Below, piece by piece: positions 18,069 through 27,067 of a stretch of 64,000 nt of DNA. The notes beneath the pieces are model-generated. The model had not been told where the DNA came from and searched no databases. It worked only from the letters and a program-made list of their open reading frames with translations. The stretch covers positions 32,240 through 96,239 of the forward strand of contig JAPLSB010000003.1 of assembly GCA_026398875.1 (NCBI GenBank), written 5' to 3'. Made by a program: the position numbers and the translations under genes. The stretch comes from Gammaproteobacteria bacterium. Its GTDB lineage: Bacteria > Pseudomonadota > Gammaproteobacteria > Nevskiales > Nevskiaceae. The stretch's first letter is position 1, and every line of letters begins with the position of its first letter.

Positions 18069-19973
18069 ATGTCCATCTCGATCACCTTCCCCGACGGCAA
18101 CGTCAAGCAGTTCGAAACCCCGCCGACCGGTCTGGCGATCGCCACCGGCATCTCGCCCGGGCTTGCCAAGAAGGCCGTGGTGGTGCGCGTCAACGGCGAG
18201 CTGTGGGACCTGACGCGGCCCATCGACCGCGATGCCGCGTTCGAGATCGTCACCCGCGACAAGCCGGAAGCGCTCGAAGTGATTCGCCACGACGCCGCAC
18301 ACGTGCTGGCGCAGGCGGTGCAGGAGCTGTTTCCGGGCACCCAGGTGACCTTCGGTCCGTCGACCGAATACGGCTTCTATTACGACTTCGCGCGCGATGT
18401 GCCGTTCACCGATGCCGATCTGGCGACGATCGAGCAGCGCATGCGCAACATCGTCAAGCGCGACCTGCCGATCGTCCGTGAAGTCTGGTCGCACGAGGCG
18501 GCCGTCGCGCATTTCGAGAAGGCCGGCGAGCGCTTCAAGGCCGAGTGGATCCGCGACGGCATCGCTGCCGACGAGGAGCTGACGATCTACAAGCAGGGCG
18601 ATGCCTGGCTCGACATGTGCCTGGGCCCGCATCTGCCGTCGACCGGCAAGCTTGGCACCGCGTTCAAGCTGACCCGCGTCAGTGGCGCCTACTGGCGCGG
18701 CGACGCCAACAACGCCCAGCTTCAGCGCATCTATGGGCTGGCGTTTGCCAACGACGCCGATCTCGAAGCCCATCTGAAGATGGTCGAGGAAGCCGAGAAG
18801 CGCGACCACCGCAAGCTCGGCAAGCAGCTCGATCTGTATCACCAGCAGGAAGAAGCGCCGGGCATGGTGTTCTGGCACCCGAAGGGCTGGGCGATCTGGC
18901 AGGCGGTGGAGCGCTATGTCCGCGGCGTCTACAAGGCCGGTGGTTATCAGGAAGTGCGCGGCCCGCAGATCATGGATGTCAGTCTGTGGAAGAAGAGCGG
19001 TCACTGGGACAACTACCAGGACAACATGTTCTTCACGGAAAGCGAGAAGCGCACCTACGCTGTCAAGCCGATGAACTGCCCGGGTCACGTGCAGATCTAC
19101 AACGCCGGCCTGCACAGCTACCGCGACCTGCCGATCCGCTACGCCGAGTTCGGCGGCTGCCATCGCAATGAACCGTCGGGTGCGCTGCACGGAATCATGC
19201 GGGTGCGCGCATTCACGCAGGACGACGGTCACATCTTCTGCACCGAAGCGCAGGTCGAGGGCGAAGTCACCAAGTTCCATGCGCAGGCGATGCAGGTCTA
19301 CGCGGACTTCGGCTTCAGCGATCTCGCGGTCAAGCTGGCACTGCGCCCGGACAAGCGGCTTGGCACCGATGAGGCCTGGGATCGCGCCGAGAACGCGCTG
19401 CGCGCAGCGCTCGGTGCAGCCGGCGTGCAGTGGGAAGAGTTGCCCGGCGAAGGCGCCTTCTACGGCCCGAAGATCGAGTACCACCTGAAGGATTCGATCG
19501 GCCGCTCGTGGCAGGTCGGCACCATCCAGTACGACCCGATGATGCCGGAGCGCCTCGATGCCTCGTACATCGACGAGAACTCGCAGCGCGTGCGGCCGAT
19601 CATGCTGCACCGGGCGATCGTCGGTTCGATGGAGCGCTTCATCGGCATCCTGATCGAGCACCATGCCGGCGCGCTGCCGTACTGGCTCAGCCCCGTGCAG
19701 GCAGTGGTCGCCCCGATCGTCTCCGATGCCGATGGCTACGCCAGCGAAGTGGCGGCCGAACTGTCGAAGCGCGATGTCCGCGTGCAGACCGACCTGCGCA
19801 ACGAAAAGATCAACTACAAGATCCGCGAGCACAGCCTGCAGAAGGTGCCGGTGATTCTGGTCGTCGGCCGCAAGGAAGCCGAGGAGCGCACGGTGACCAT
19901 TCGCCGGCTCGGTTCGGAACGGCAGGAAACGCTGTCGCTGGCCGACGCGATCGAACAGCTGACGTCGGCCTGA
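18069..19973 (+). CDS. thrS: threonyl-tRNA synthetase
   Basis: ThrRS charges tRNA-Thr. The 634-residue protein has the N-terminal TGS domain (1-62), the editing domain with [11 protein letters not shown] (74-84), the class II catalytic core with zinc-binding MNCPGH, motif 2 region [22 protein letters not shown], and motif 3 near [11 protein letters not shown], then an anticodon-binding domain. A possible -10 box (CTAAAAT, about 18019-18025) precedes it. In most proteobacteria thrS is followed by infC-rpmI-rplT; here an M23 peptidase gene overlaps its stop instead. Confidence 0.98.
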   Translation: MSISITFPDGNVKQFETPPTGLAIATGISPGLAKKAVVVRVNGELWDLTRPIDRDAAFEIVTRDKPEALEVIRHDAAHVLAQAVQELFPGTQVTFGPSTEYGFYYDFARDVPFTDADLATIEQRMRNIVKRDLPIVREVWSHEAAVAHFEKAGERFKAEWIRDGIAADEELTIYKQGDAWLDMCLGPHLPSTGKLGTAFKLTRVSGAYWRGDANNAQLQRIYGLAFANDADLEAHLKMVEEAEKRDHRKLGKQLDLYHQQEEAPGMVFWHPKGWAIWQAVERYVRGVYKAGGYQEVRGPQIMDVSLWKKSGHWDNYQDNMFFTESEKRTYAVKPMNCPGHVQIYNAGLHSYRDLPIRYAEFGGCHRNEPSGALHGIMRVRAFTQDDGHIFCTEAQVEGEVTKFHAQAMQVYADFGFSDLAVKLALRPDKRLGTDEAWDRAENALRAALGAAGVQWEELPGEGAFYGPKIEYHLKDSIGRSWQVGTIQYDPMMPERLDASYIDENSQRVRPIMLHRAIVGSMERFIGILIEHHAGALPYWLSPVQAVVAPIVSDADGYASEVAAELSKRDVRVQTDLRNEKINYKIREHSLQKVPVILVVGRKEAEERTVTIRRLGSERQETLSLADAIEQLTSA

Positions 19974-20806
19974 TGCGCCGCCGCGCGCTGCTGCTGACGC
20001 TGCTCGCCGCGCCGCTGCTGGCGCAGGCGGCTGCACCGTCGGCGCCGTATCGGCTGCGTGCCGGCGCCTGGGAGCAGGGCAGCCTGCTGATCGGCGAAGC
20101 CACGCCCGGCTCGGCCGTGACGTTCGACGGCCGCAAGCTCGCCGTGTCGCCGGAAGGCCTGTTCGTGATCGGGCTCGATCGCGATGCGAAATCGCCGGTA
20201 CAGCTGTCAGTCGCAGCACCCGGGGGCAAGCCGATCAGCGAAAGCCATTCGGTTGCCAAGCGCAAGTGGGACGTGCAGCCGCTGACCGGCATCGCGCCGA
20301 AGTACGTCGATCCGCCGCAGGACGTGCAGGATCGGATCGCCGCCGAGCAGACGATCATCGCCGCCGCGCGCAGCCGCGACACCGCGATCAGCGACTTCGC
20401 CACCCCGTTCGTGTGGCCCGCCACGGGGCGCGTCAGCGGCATCTTCGGCAGCCAGCGCGTGCTCAACGGCAAGCCGAAGTCGCCGCACTACGGCGTTGAT
20501 GTCGCGGTGCCGACCGGCACGCCTATCGTGGCACCGACCGGCGGCGTGATCAGCCTGGCCGAGTCGGATCTGTACTTCACCGGCGGCACCGTGTTCATCG
20601 ATCACGGCCACGGCCTGCAGTCGGTGATGGTCCATCTGTCGCGGCTCGACGTGAAGGTCGGCGAGCGCGTCGAGCAGGGCCAGGCGATCGGCTTGAGCGG
20701 TGCCACCGGCCGGGTCACCGGCCCGCATCTGCACTGGGGGCTGTACTGGTTCGGCGATCGCGTCGACGCCCAGAAGCACACCGGCCCGATGCCGGCCAGC
20801 CGCTAG
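19973..20806 (+). CDS. M23 family metallopeptidase
   Basis: The 277-residue protein begins with a signal peptide (RRRALLLTLLAAPLLAQA), then a beta-rich N-terminal region, and a LytM/M23 domain with HYGVDVAVPTG (zinc His and Asp) and TGPHLHWGLYW (HxH). These are the zinc ligands of peptidoglycan endopeptidases or their inactive relatives, and all appear present. Its ATG overlaps the thrS stop (TGATG), implying translational coupling. The 3' end overlaps the convergent gene by 4 bases (CTAG). Confidence 0.93.
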   Translation: MRRRALLLTLLAAPLLAQAAAPSAPYRLRAGAWEQGSLLIGEATPGSAVTFDGRKLAVSPEGLFVIGLDRDAKSPVQLSVAAPGGKPISESHSVAKRKWDVQPLTGIAPKYVDPPQDVQDRIAAEQTIIAAARSRDTAISDFATPFVWPATGRVSGIFGSQRVLNGKPKSPHYGVDVAVPTGTPIVAPTGGVISLAESDLYFTGGTVFIDHGHGLQSVMVHLSRLDVKVGERVEQGQAIGLSGATGRVTGPHLHWGLYWFGDRVDAQKHTGPMPASR

Positions 20807-21429
20807 CCCGGTCGCGACGACAGCGCCGCGACCTCGGCCTGCAGCGCCTCGATTCGCGCCAGCAGCGGTGCCACCGTCGCGTTGACCTGGGCTTCGCTGT
20901 AGCGCGGCGTGATGTGCTGCGAGCAGTTCCAGTCGAAGGCCTCGACGCTGATCACCGCGATGCGCTCCATCGCTGCCCGGTACGGATACGGCCGCAGCGC
21001 GGCGACCAGCGCCTCGTCAGCGTCGGCGACATCGGTCAGCGTCATGCGGCCGAGGATCTTCAGCCGGCGGCGCTGCGGGTAATCGACCAGGAACAGCGCC
21101 ACGCGGTCGTTGCCCGCGAGATTGCCGGCCGAGATGTACTGCCGGTTGCCGCGAAAGTCCGCATACGCGAGCCTTGTGCTGTCCAGCACCTTCAGGAAGC
21201 CCGGCGGCCCGCCACGATGCTGCATGTACGGCCAGCCGGTTTCCGAGACGCTGGCCTGATAGAAGCTGTCGCGGGCGGCAATGAAGGTCGCTTCCTTGCT
21301 GCTCAGGCGATCGAAGCCGGCGTTTTCGGCTTGGTGACGTGCCATGTCGTGACGCGCGCCGTAATGTTCCTGGCGGGCCTGCACGGCAGCGGTGAACATC
21401 AGTTCGGCGTAGCGGTGTGGCATGGCCAT
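20803..21429 (-). CDS. pyridoxamine 5'-phosphate oxidase-like FMN-binding protein
   Basis: The 208-residue protein has the split-barrel flavin fold typical of the family: ATFIAARDSFYQASVSETGWPYMQHRGGPPGFLKVLD (about 47-84), then ADFRGNRQYISAGNL and VALFLVDYPQRRRLKILGRM. Relatives reduce or bind F420/FMN or haem and are mostly uncharacterised. Its last ~25 residues form a short helical tail. It shares its stop with the convergent M23 gene through CTAG and overlaps nothing upstream; the divergent PhoX-like gene starts 68 bases away. Confidence 0.8.
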   Translation of the reverse strand: MAMPHRYAELMFTAAVQARQEHYGARHDMARHQAENAGFDRLSSKEATFIAARDSFYQASVSETGWPYMQHRGGPPGFLKVLDSTRLAYADFRGNRQYISAGNLAGNDRVALFLVDYPQRRRLKILGRMTLTDVADADEALVAALRPYPYRAAMERIAVISVEAFDWNCSQHITPRYSEAQVNATVAPLLARIEALQAEVAALSSRPG

Positions 21430-21496
21430 GTCATCCGGTAGTCAAGCGCTGACCTTACGATCAGCCATCAACCTTCTCCAAGTCCGAGGTGCCGCC

Positions 21497-22819
21497 ATGC
21501 GTTTCGATCCCGTTTCCCGCCGCTGGCATCGTCGCCACAACACCCTTGACCGGCGCAGCCTGCTGCGAGGGGGCCTGGCCAGTCTGGGCTTGGTGGCGAT
21601 CGGCGGCAGCCTTGCCGGCTGCAGCGGCACTGCAATGGCAGCGCCGCGGATCAACGCTGGGGACAGCGGCGCAGCACCGCTCGGCGGCATCGGCGATCTC
21701 GGCCCGCTGTCGACCACCCCGGATGCCAACGGTCTGCTGCTGCCGGCCGGCTTCACGGCGCGGGTGATCGGTCGCGCCGGGGAAGCGGTGCCCGGCACGC
21801 GGTTCCGCTGGCATAGCGATCCCGATGGCGGTGCGGTGTTCGCCAAGCCGGCCGGCGGCTGGGTCTATGTGTCGAACCGCGAATTCCTGACCGGCGGCGT
21901 CAACGCCATCGAATTCGATGCTGCTGGCCACATCCTCCGCGCCTACAACATCCTGCCGGGAGTGCTGACGCGGCTGAATTGCGGCGGCGGTGTGTCGCCG
22001 TGGAACACCTGGTTCAGCGGCGAGGAATTCGCGACCGGTGTGGTCTGGGAATGCGACCCGTTCGGCGTCGAGCCGCCGCGCCGCCTGCGCGCACTCGGCA
22101 CCTTCAAGCACGAGGCGGTGGCGGTCGACCCGGCCAGCAACACGATCTACCTGACCGAGGACGAACCGGACGGCCGCTTCTATCGCTTCATTCCGCATGC
22201 GCCGAACGTCGGCGGCCGCGCCGACCTGAGCTCCGGCCGCCTGCAGGTGATGCGGGTGCGCGCCACTGCGAAATCGGTCAATGCCCCCGGCATCGGCGGG
22301 CAGCATCGGGTTTCGTGGATCGACGTGCCGACGCCGAACCCGCTGCTCGGCGGTCTGGTCGTGGCCACGCCGACTCGTCGCCAGGTGCCGGAAAGCTTTG
22401 CCTTCAACGGCGGCGAGGGCATCTGGCATCAGGCCGGCGTGATCTATTTTTCGACCAAGGGCGACCGCCGGGTCTGGGCGCTGGACATCGCCGCGCAGAC
22501 GCTGGAAGTGATCTACGACGACTTCGCATTCACTACGCCGCCGCTGACCAGCGTCGACAACATCGTGATGACGCCGGGCGGCGATGTCATCGTCGTCGAG
22601 GATCAGGACGCCGAGCAGTCGGCCGTGGCGATCACGCCGAGCGGCCGTTATCAGGAACTGGTGCGGCTCGGGCCGAGCCACGCGGGTTCGGAAGTGACCG
22701 GCCCGGCGTTCTCGCCGGATGGCCGCTTTTTCTACTTCAGCTCGCAGCGCGGCAGCAGCGGCCGGGCCGGCGTCGATGGCGTCACCTACGCGGTGCAGGG
22801 GCCGTGGTTGCGGGGATGA
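21497..22819 (+). CDS. PhoX/DUF839 family exported protein
   Basis: The 440-residue protein carries a twin-arginine type signal (DRRSLLRGGLASLGLVAIGG, about 18-40) followed by a possible lipobox (LAGC). The rest is the DUF839/PhoX beta-propeller-like fold, with TFKHEAVAVDPASNTIYLTEDEPDGRFYRF (about 200-230) as the strongest block. PhoX proteins are calcium/iron alkaline phosphatases, but many relatives lack activity data. I start at 21497 because this gives the Tat signal and has GAGG upstream. Confidence 0.85.
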   Translation: MRFDPVSRRWHRRHNTLDRRSLLRGGLASLGLVAIGGSLAGCSGTAMAAPRINAGDSGAAPLGGIGDLGPLSTTPDANGLLLPAGFTARVIGRAGEAVPGTRFRWHSDPDGGAVFAKPAGGWVYVSNREFLTGGVNAIEFDAAGHILRAYNILPGVLTRLNCGGGVSPWNTWFSGEEFATGVVWECDPFGVEPPRRLRALGTFKHEAVAVDPASNTIYLTEDEPDGRFYRFIPHAPNVGGRADLSSGRLQVMRVRATAKSVNAPGIGGQHRVSWIDVPTPNPLLGGLVVATPTRRQVPESFAFNGGEGIWHQAGVIYFSTKGDRRVWALDIAAQTLEVIYDDFAFTTPPLTSVDNIVMTPGGDVIVVEDQDAEQSAVAITPSGRYQELVRLGPSHAGSEVTGPAFSPDGRFFYFSSQRGSSGRAGVDGVTYAVQGPWLRG

Positions 22820-22824
22820 AGCTT

Positions 22825-22890
22825 GTCACTCCGGCGAAAGCTGGAGCGCGCCTTCCCGAGATCGTCATTCCGGCGAAAGCCGGAATCCAC
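22825..22890. repeat. two tandem palindromic units, GTCATTCCGGCGAAAGCCGG type
   Basis: Two similar units (22825-22845 and 22864-22890) each form a short hairpin around CCGGCGAAAGCTGG or CCGGCGAAAGCCGG. The second continues AATCCAC, the common bacterial REP-like element. They lie between the convergent phoX-like and MFS genes and may act in termination or RNA stability. Confidence 0.75.
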
Positions 22891-22917
22891 GGCAACAACG
22901 TCCGCGCGGGCTCTGCA

Positions 22918-22935
22918 TGCCGGCGTTCGCCGGCA
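22918..22935. terminator. hairpin between convergent genes
   Basis: TGCCGGCG-TT-CGCCGGCA, a perfect 8-bp stem, just before the MFS stop codon at 22943. No T tract; possibly part of the adjacent repeat cluster. Confidence 0.4.
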
Positions 22936-22942
22936 GGCCCGA

Positions 22943-24271
22943 TCAAATCGCGCGGTTGACGCGCACCGCGCGCGCCGGCACCAGCAGCAGGGTCGCCAGG
23001 CCGCCGGTGATCGAGATGCCGGCCATCAGCAGCAGGCCGGCGTCCAGTGAACCGGTCAGGGTTTTCATCCAGCCCATGATCGATGGGCTGACGAAGCCGC
23101 CGAGAATGCCGATCGAACTGATCACGGCAATGCCGGCAGCGGCGGCTTCGCGGCTCAGATAGGTCGGCGGAATCGCCCAGAACACGACACACGAAAACGA
23201 GAAGAACGCCGCCATGCACAGCAGCAGCATGGTCGGCCAGAAGGCGCCGCCGACCAGCGTCGTCGCGTACAGCGCGCTGGTGCCGAGGAACAAGGTCGTC
23301 GCGACATGCCAGCGCCGCTCCAGAAAGCGGTCCGACGACCATGACACCAGCAGGATCCCGACACCCCCGGCGGCGAACGGCAGGGCACTCCACAGCCCGA
23401 CGTTGCCGAGCGAGCCGACGTTCAGCGCCTTGATCATCGTCGGCAGCCAGAACGTGAACGTGTAGACCGAGCAAGCGCAACAGAAGTAGATGCCGCCCAT
23501 GATGTAGGTCCGCAGGTCACGGAGTGCCGCCATCGCGCTGGCGCGGTCATGGCCATGCGTGTCGGCGCTTGCCGCAGCGTCCGAGCCGGTCAGCGCGCGG
23601 TCGTTGTCGAGCACGGTCTGCACCAGCGTCTTTTCCGCGGGCGACAGCCACGGCGCGTCACCTGGCCGGTTCGACAGCAGCCGATAGACCACCACGCCGA
23701 ACAGCGCCGTCGGCAGCCCTTCGAGCACGAACAGCCACTGCCAGCCGGCATAGCCGTGCACGCCGTCCATGCCGCTGAGGATGGCGCCGGACAGCGGCCC
23801 GCCGAGCACGCCGGTGATCGGAATGCCGAACAGGAACAGACCGGTGACGCGGCCGCGCCGGTGGCTCGGATACCACCACGTCAGGTACAGGATCACGCCG
23901 GGAAAGAAGCCGGCCTCGAACACGCCGAGCAGCAGCCGCACCGTGTAGAACTGCCAGGGTTCGGCCACGAACATCGTCGCCGCCGAGGTCAGCCCCCACA
24001 GCACCATGATTCGCAGGAAGGTCAGCCGCGCGCCGATCTTCTGCATCCACAGATTGCTCGGCAGTTCGCAAAGGAAATAGCTGAGGAAAAAGATGCCGGC
24101 GCCGACACCGTAGACGGCGTCCGAAAAGCCCAGCGACTGCTTCATCTGCAGCTGCGCGTAGCCGACGTTGATGCGATCGAGAAAGGCCAGCACGTAGGCG
24201 ATCATGATCACCGGCACGATGCGCCGGTCGATCCTGCGGTAGACGGCTTTCTCGGCGGCGGCGTCAATCAC
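22943..24271 (-). CDS. MFS transporter, anion:cation symporter-like
   Basis: The 442-residue inner-membrane protein has twelve predicted helices and the MFS signature region YVLAFLDRINVGYAQLQM (about residues 21-38), typical of the ACS family (phthalate, hydroxyphenylacetate and sugar-acid permeases). I use the GTG at 24271, giving VIDAAAEKAVYRRIDRRIVPVI; TTG codons further upstream are possible, and frames beyond that run into repeat DNA. Substrate cannot be told; no catabolic gene is next to it. Confidence 0.87.
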   Translation of the reverse strand: MIDAAAEKAVYRRIDRRIVPVIMIAYVLAFLDRINVGYAQLQMKQSLGFSDAVYGVGAGIFFLSYFLCELPSNLWMQKIGARLTFLRIMVLWGLTSAATMFVAEPWQFYTVRLLLGVFEAGFFPGVILYLTWWYPSHRRGRVTGLFLFGIPITGVLGGPLSGAILSGMDGVHGYAGWQWLFVLEGLPTALFGVVVYRLLSNRPGDAPWLSPAEKTLVQTVLDNDRALTGSDAAASADTHGHDRASAMAALRDLRTYIMGGIYFCCACSVYTFTFWLPTMIKALNVGSLGNVGLWSALPFAAGGVGILLVSWSSDRFLERRWHVATTLFLGTSALYATTLVGGAFWPTMLLLCMAAFFSFSCVVFWAIPPTYLSREAAAAGIAVISSIGILGGFVSPSIMGWMKTLTGSLDAGLLLMAGISITGGLATLLLVPARAVRVNRAI

Positions 24272-24357
24272 GGCTGGCTGTTTTCGTTGTTGTGGAAGCA
24301 ATCCCCCGCCGCGATGGTACGCAAATGCCGCTGATGACAAGCGTGAGTCAAAACCTG

Positions 24358-24461
24358 AACGCAAAGCTGCGACGAACGGCAAAGCGGAGAAAATCCAAGG
24401 CGCGACAGATAGGCATCGCTTGCTTTTGCGTCCTTTCTTTTCCTTTGCGCCGTTGCGCTGG
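24358..24461. repeat. dispersed intergenic repeat, degenerate inverted pair
   Basis: GAACGCAAAGCTGCGACG (24358 on) and the opposite-facing CTTTTGCGTCCTTTC...CCTTTGCGCCGTTGCGC (24423-24461) resemble the pair at 14094/14163. It occupies much of the 280-base gap between MFS and phosphatase genes; I see no gene there. Confidence 0.5.
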
Positions 24462-24551
24462 ACTTTCGAGGTTGTTGTTCCGAGTTCGCCAGAACGCATC
24501 GCCACCCGCTTACACTTCCGGCCCCATCCCCGCGCGCCCTCAAGGATTGCC

Positions 24552-24998
24552 ATGACCGCTCCGACCCTGTTCAACGAACGCCGCCCTTCCGAGACGATCT
24601 GGACCGCCGGTGCCGTGGCGCCCGAGCAGTTCGAGGGGCTGAAGGACGCCGGCGTCAAGCGCGTCATCAACCTGCGGCCGCGCGCCGAGCAGGGCGAGTT
24701 CGACGAATCGGCCACCGTGTCGGCCTGCGGCATGCACTACGCCAACCTGCCGATCGCCGGCCCGCAGGATCTGACGCTGGCCAACGTCAAGGCCTTCGAT
24801 GCGCTGATGCTTGAGGCGGGCGACGACAGCACCGTCGTCCACTGCGCCAGCAACAACCGCGTCGGCGCGCTGTTCGCGCTAAGAGCCGCCTGGATCAAGG
24901 GCGTGCCAACCGACGAAGCGCTGGCGATCGGGCGCGCCCACGGCCTGTTGGCGATGGAGCCGGCGGTTGCCGCACTGCTCGCCCAGGGCCCGGCCTGA
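24552..24998 (+). CDS. protein tyrosine phosphatase-like / DUF442 family protein
   Basis: The 148-residue protein has the dual-specificity phosphatase-like fold: GVKRVINLRPRAEQGEF (about 33-49), LPIAGPQDLT, and the active-site loop VVHCASNNRVGALFAL (about 97-112). The loop is Cys-X4-Arg, as in DUF442/rhodanese-like proteins, not the Cys-X5-Arg of classic tyrosine phosphatases. The ATG at 24552 has AAGGA upstream. It lies 29 bases before the radical SAM gene and may be co-transcribed with it. Substrate unknown. Confidence 0.8.
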   Translation: MTAPTLFNERRPSETIWTAGAVAPEQFEGLKDAGVKRVINLRPRAEQGEFDESATVSACGMHYANLPIAGPQDLTLANVKAFDALMLEAGDDSTVVHCASNNRVGALFALRAAWIKGVPTDEALAIGRAHGLLAMEPAVAALLAQGPA

Positions 24999-25027
24999 TC
25001 AAACCCGCGTCTTCGGTGGGGCAGGCG

Positions 25028-26941
25028 ATGAGTGTCACGAAGGCGGCACCGCGGGTGCTGTCGCTGATCCCGCCAATGACGCAGCTGAACACGCCGTATC
25101 CGTCGACGGCGTATCTGACCGGCTTCCTGCGCAGCCGCGGTGTCGACGCGGTGCAGGACGATCTGGCGCTGGCGCTGGTGCTGAAGCTGTTCAGCCGCGA
25201 AGGACTGGCGGCGATCAAGGCCGCGGTCGATGCCCTGCCGGCGTCCGGGCACAGCGAGCCGGTGGCCTCGTTCGCAGCGCAGTACGAGCGCTATGCGGCG
25301 ACGCTGCCGCCGGTGATCGCCTTCCTGCAAGGCCAGGATTCGACCCTGGCCAGCCGCATCGTCACCCGCCGCTTCCTGCCGGAAGGGCCGCGCTTCGCAT
25401 CGCTCGACGTCTATGTCGATGACGACGGCGGCGATCCGCTGGCCTGGGCGTTCGGGGCGCTGGGCATTCACGACCGCGCGCGCCATCTGGCAACACTTTT
25501 CCTGAACGATCTCGCCGACGTGCTGCGCGATGCCGTCGACCCCCGCTTCGAGTTCGTGCGCTACGCCGAAAAGCTCGCTGCCAGCCAGCCGAGCTTCGAT
25601 GCGCTGGCGGCAGCACTGGCGGCGCCGCGCAATCTGGTCGACGACACGCTGCATCAGCTCACGCTGGCGACGGTCGCGCAGCACCAGCCGCAGATCGTGC
25701 TGCTGTCTGTGCCGTTTCCCGGGGCGGTCTACGCGGCACTGCGCATCGCGCAGAGCATCAAGGCGCAGGACCCGAGCATCGTCATCGTGCTCGGCGGCGG
25801 GTACGTCAACACCGAGCTGCGGCAGCTTGCCGAGCCGCGGCTGTTCGATTTCGTTGACTACGTGACGCTGGATAGCGGCGAGCGGCCGCTGCTGGCGCTG
25901 CTCGATCATCTGGCCGGCGGTCGGCCGAGCAGCAAGTTATGCCGGACATTCCGGCGCGATGACAGCGGCGCGGTGCGCTACGAGAACGACTGCGGCGAGC
26001 CGGACATCGCCTTCAATGACGTCGGCACGCCGACCTGGGACGGCCTGCCGATTCGCCGCTACCTGTCGTTGCTCGACATGCTGAACCCGATGCACCGGCT
26101 ATGGAGCGACGGCCGCTGGAACAAGCTGACCGTCGCCCACGGCTGCTACTGGAAGAAGTGCAGCTTCTGCGACATCTCGCTGGACTACATCTCGCGCTAC
26201 GACGCCGCCAGCGCCACCGTGCTGGTCGACCGCATCGAAGCAATCATTGCCGAGACCGGCCAGACCGGCTTCCACTTCGTTGATGAAGCCGCGCCGCCGA
26301 AAGTGCTGAAAGCGCTGGCGCTGGAGCTGATCCGGCGCGGTGTCGCGATCTCGTGGTGGGGCAACATCCGCTTCGAGAAATCCTTCAACCCGGCGCTGTG
26401 CCAGCTGCTGGCCGACAGCGGCTGCATCGCGATTTCCGGCGGGCTCGAAGTGGCGTCCGACCGGCTGCTCGATCTGATGAAGAAAGGCGTGTCGGTGGCG
26501 CAGGTGGCGCGAGTCACGCAGGCGTTCAGCGAAGCCGGGATTCTGGTCCATGCCTACCTGATGTACGGCTTCCCGACGCAGACCGTGCAGGACACCGTCG
26601 ATTCGCTCGAATACGTGCGCCAGCTGTTCGAGGAAGGCTGCCTGCAGTCCGGCTACTTCCACCGTTTCACCTGCACCGTGCATTCGCCGGTCGGCCTGAA
26701 TCCGGCCGAATACGGCGTGACGCTGGAACCGCTGCCGGATGGCGGCTTCGCGCGCAACGACATCAACTTCATCGACCCGACCGGCGTCGATCACGATGCG
26801 CTCGGCGTCAGCCTGAACAAGGCGCTCTACAACTACATGCACGGCATCGGGCTCGATACCGACGTGCGTCGCTGGTTCCTGTCGCAAGTGCCGAAGACGC
26901 GCGTGCCGAAGCGCTACATCGCGCAGGCGCTGGGCAGCTGA
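25028..26941 (+). CDS. B12-binding domain radical SAM protein
   Basis: The 637-residue protein has an N-terminal cobalamin-binding-like region split by a long helical insertion (first strand VLSLIPPMTQLNTPYPSTAYLTGFL near residue 10; the rest, IVLLSVPFPGAVYAALRIA to LGGGYVNTELRQL, near 220-265), then a radical SAM core. The iron-sulfur motif is GCYWKKCSFCDI, a Cys-X4-Cys-X2-Cys, at about residue 375. Such enzymes methylate or rearrange poorly reactive carbons. I start at the ATG at 25028 with GGGCAGG before it. Substrate unknown; neighbours give no pathway. Confidence 0.87.
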   Translation: MSVTKAAPRVLSLIPPMTQLNTPYPSTAYLTGFLRSRGVDAVQDDLALALVLKLFSREGLAAIKAAVDALPASGHSEPVASFAAQYERYAATLPPVIAFLQGQDSTLASRIVTRRFLPEGPRFASLDVYVDDDGGDPLAWAFGALGIHDRARHLATLFLNDLADVLRDAVDPRFEFVRYAEKLAASQPSFDALAAALAAPRNLVDDTLHQLTLATVAQHQPQIVLLSVPFPGAVYAALRIAQSIKAQDPSIVIVLGGGYVNTELRQLAEPRLFDFVDYVTLDSGERPLLALLDHLAGGRPSSKLCRTFRRDDSGAVRYENDCGEPDIAFNDVGTPTWDGLPIRRYLSLLDMLNPMHRLWSDGRWNKLTVAHGCYWKKCSFCDISLDYISRYDAASATVLVDRIEAIIAETGQTGFHFVDEAAPPKVLKALALELIRRGVAISWWGNIRFEKSFNPALCQLLADSGCIAISGGLEVASDRLLDLMKKGVSVAQVARVTQAFSEAGILVHAYLMYGFPTQTVQDTVDSLEYVRQLFEEGCLQSGYFHRFTCTVHSPVGLNPAEYGVTLEPLPDGGFARNDINFIDPTGVDHDALGVSLNKALYNYMHGIGLDTDVRRWFLSQVPKTRVPKRYIAQALGS

Positions 26942-27067
26942 TCAGCGTCGATTGCGCCGCACGGCGACCGCCGCGGCCAGGTGGCACGGTCATCGCAACG
27001 ACATCCCGATGTCATTCCGTCGTCCGCGTGATGCCGGCACGCTGAGACCCATTCAACCGAGGACAAC

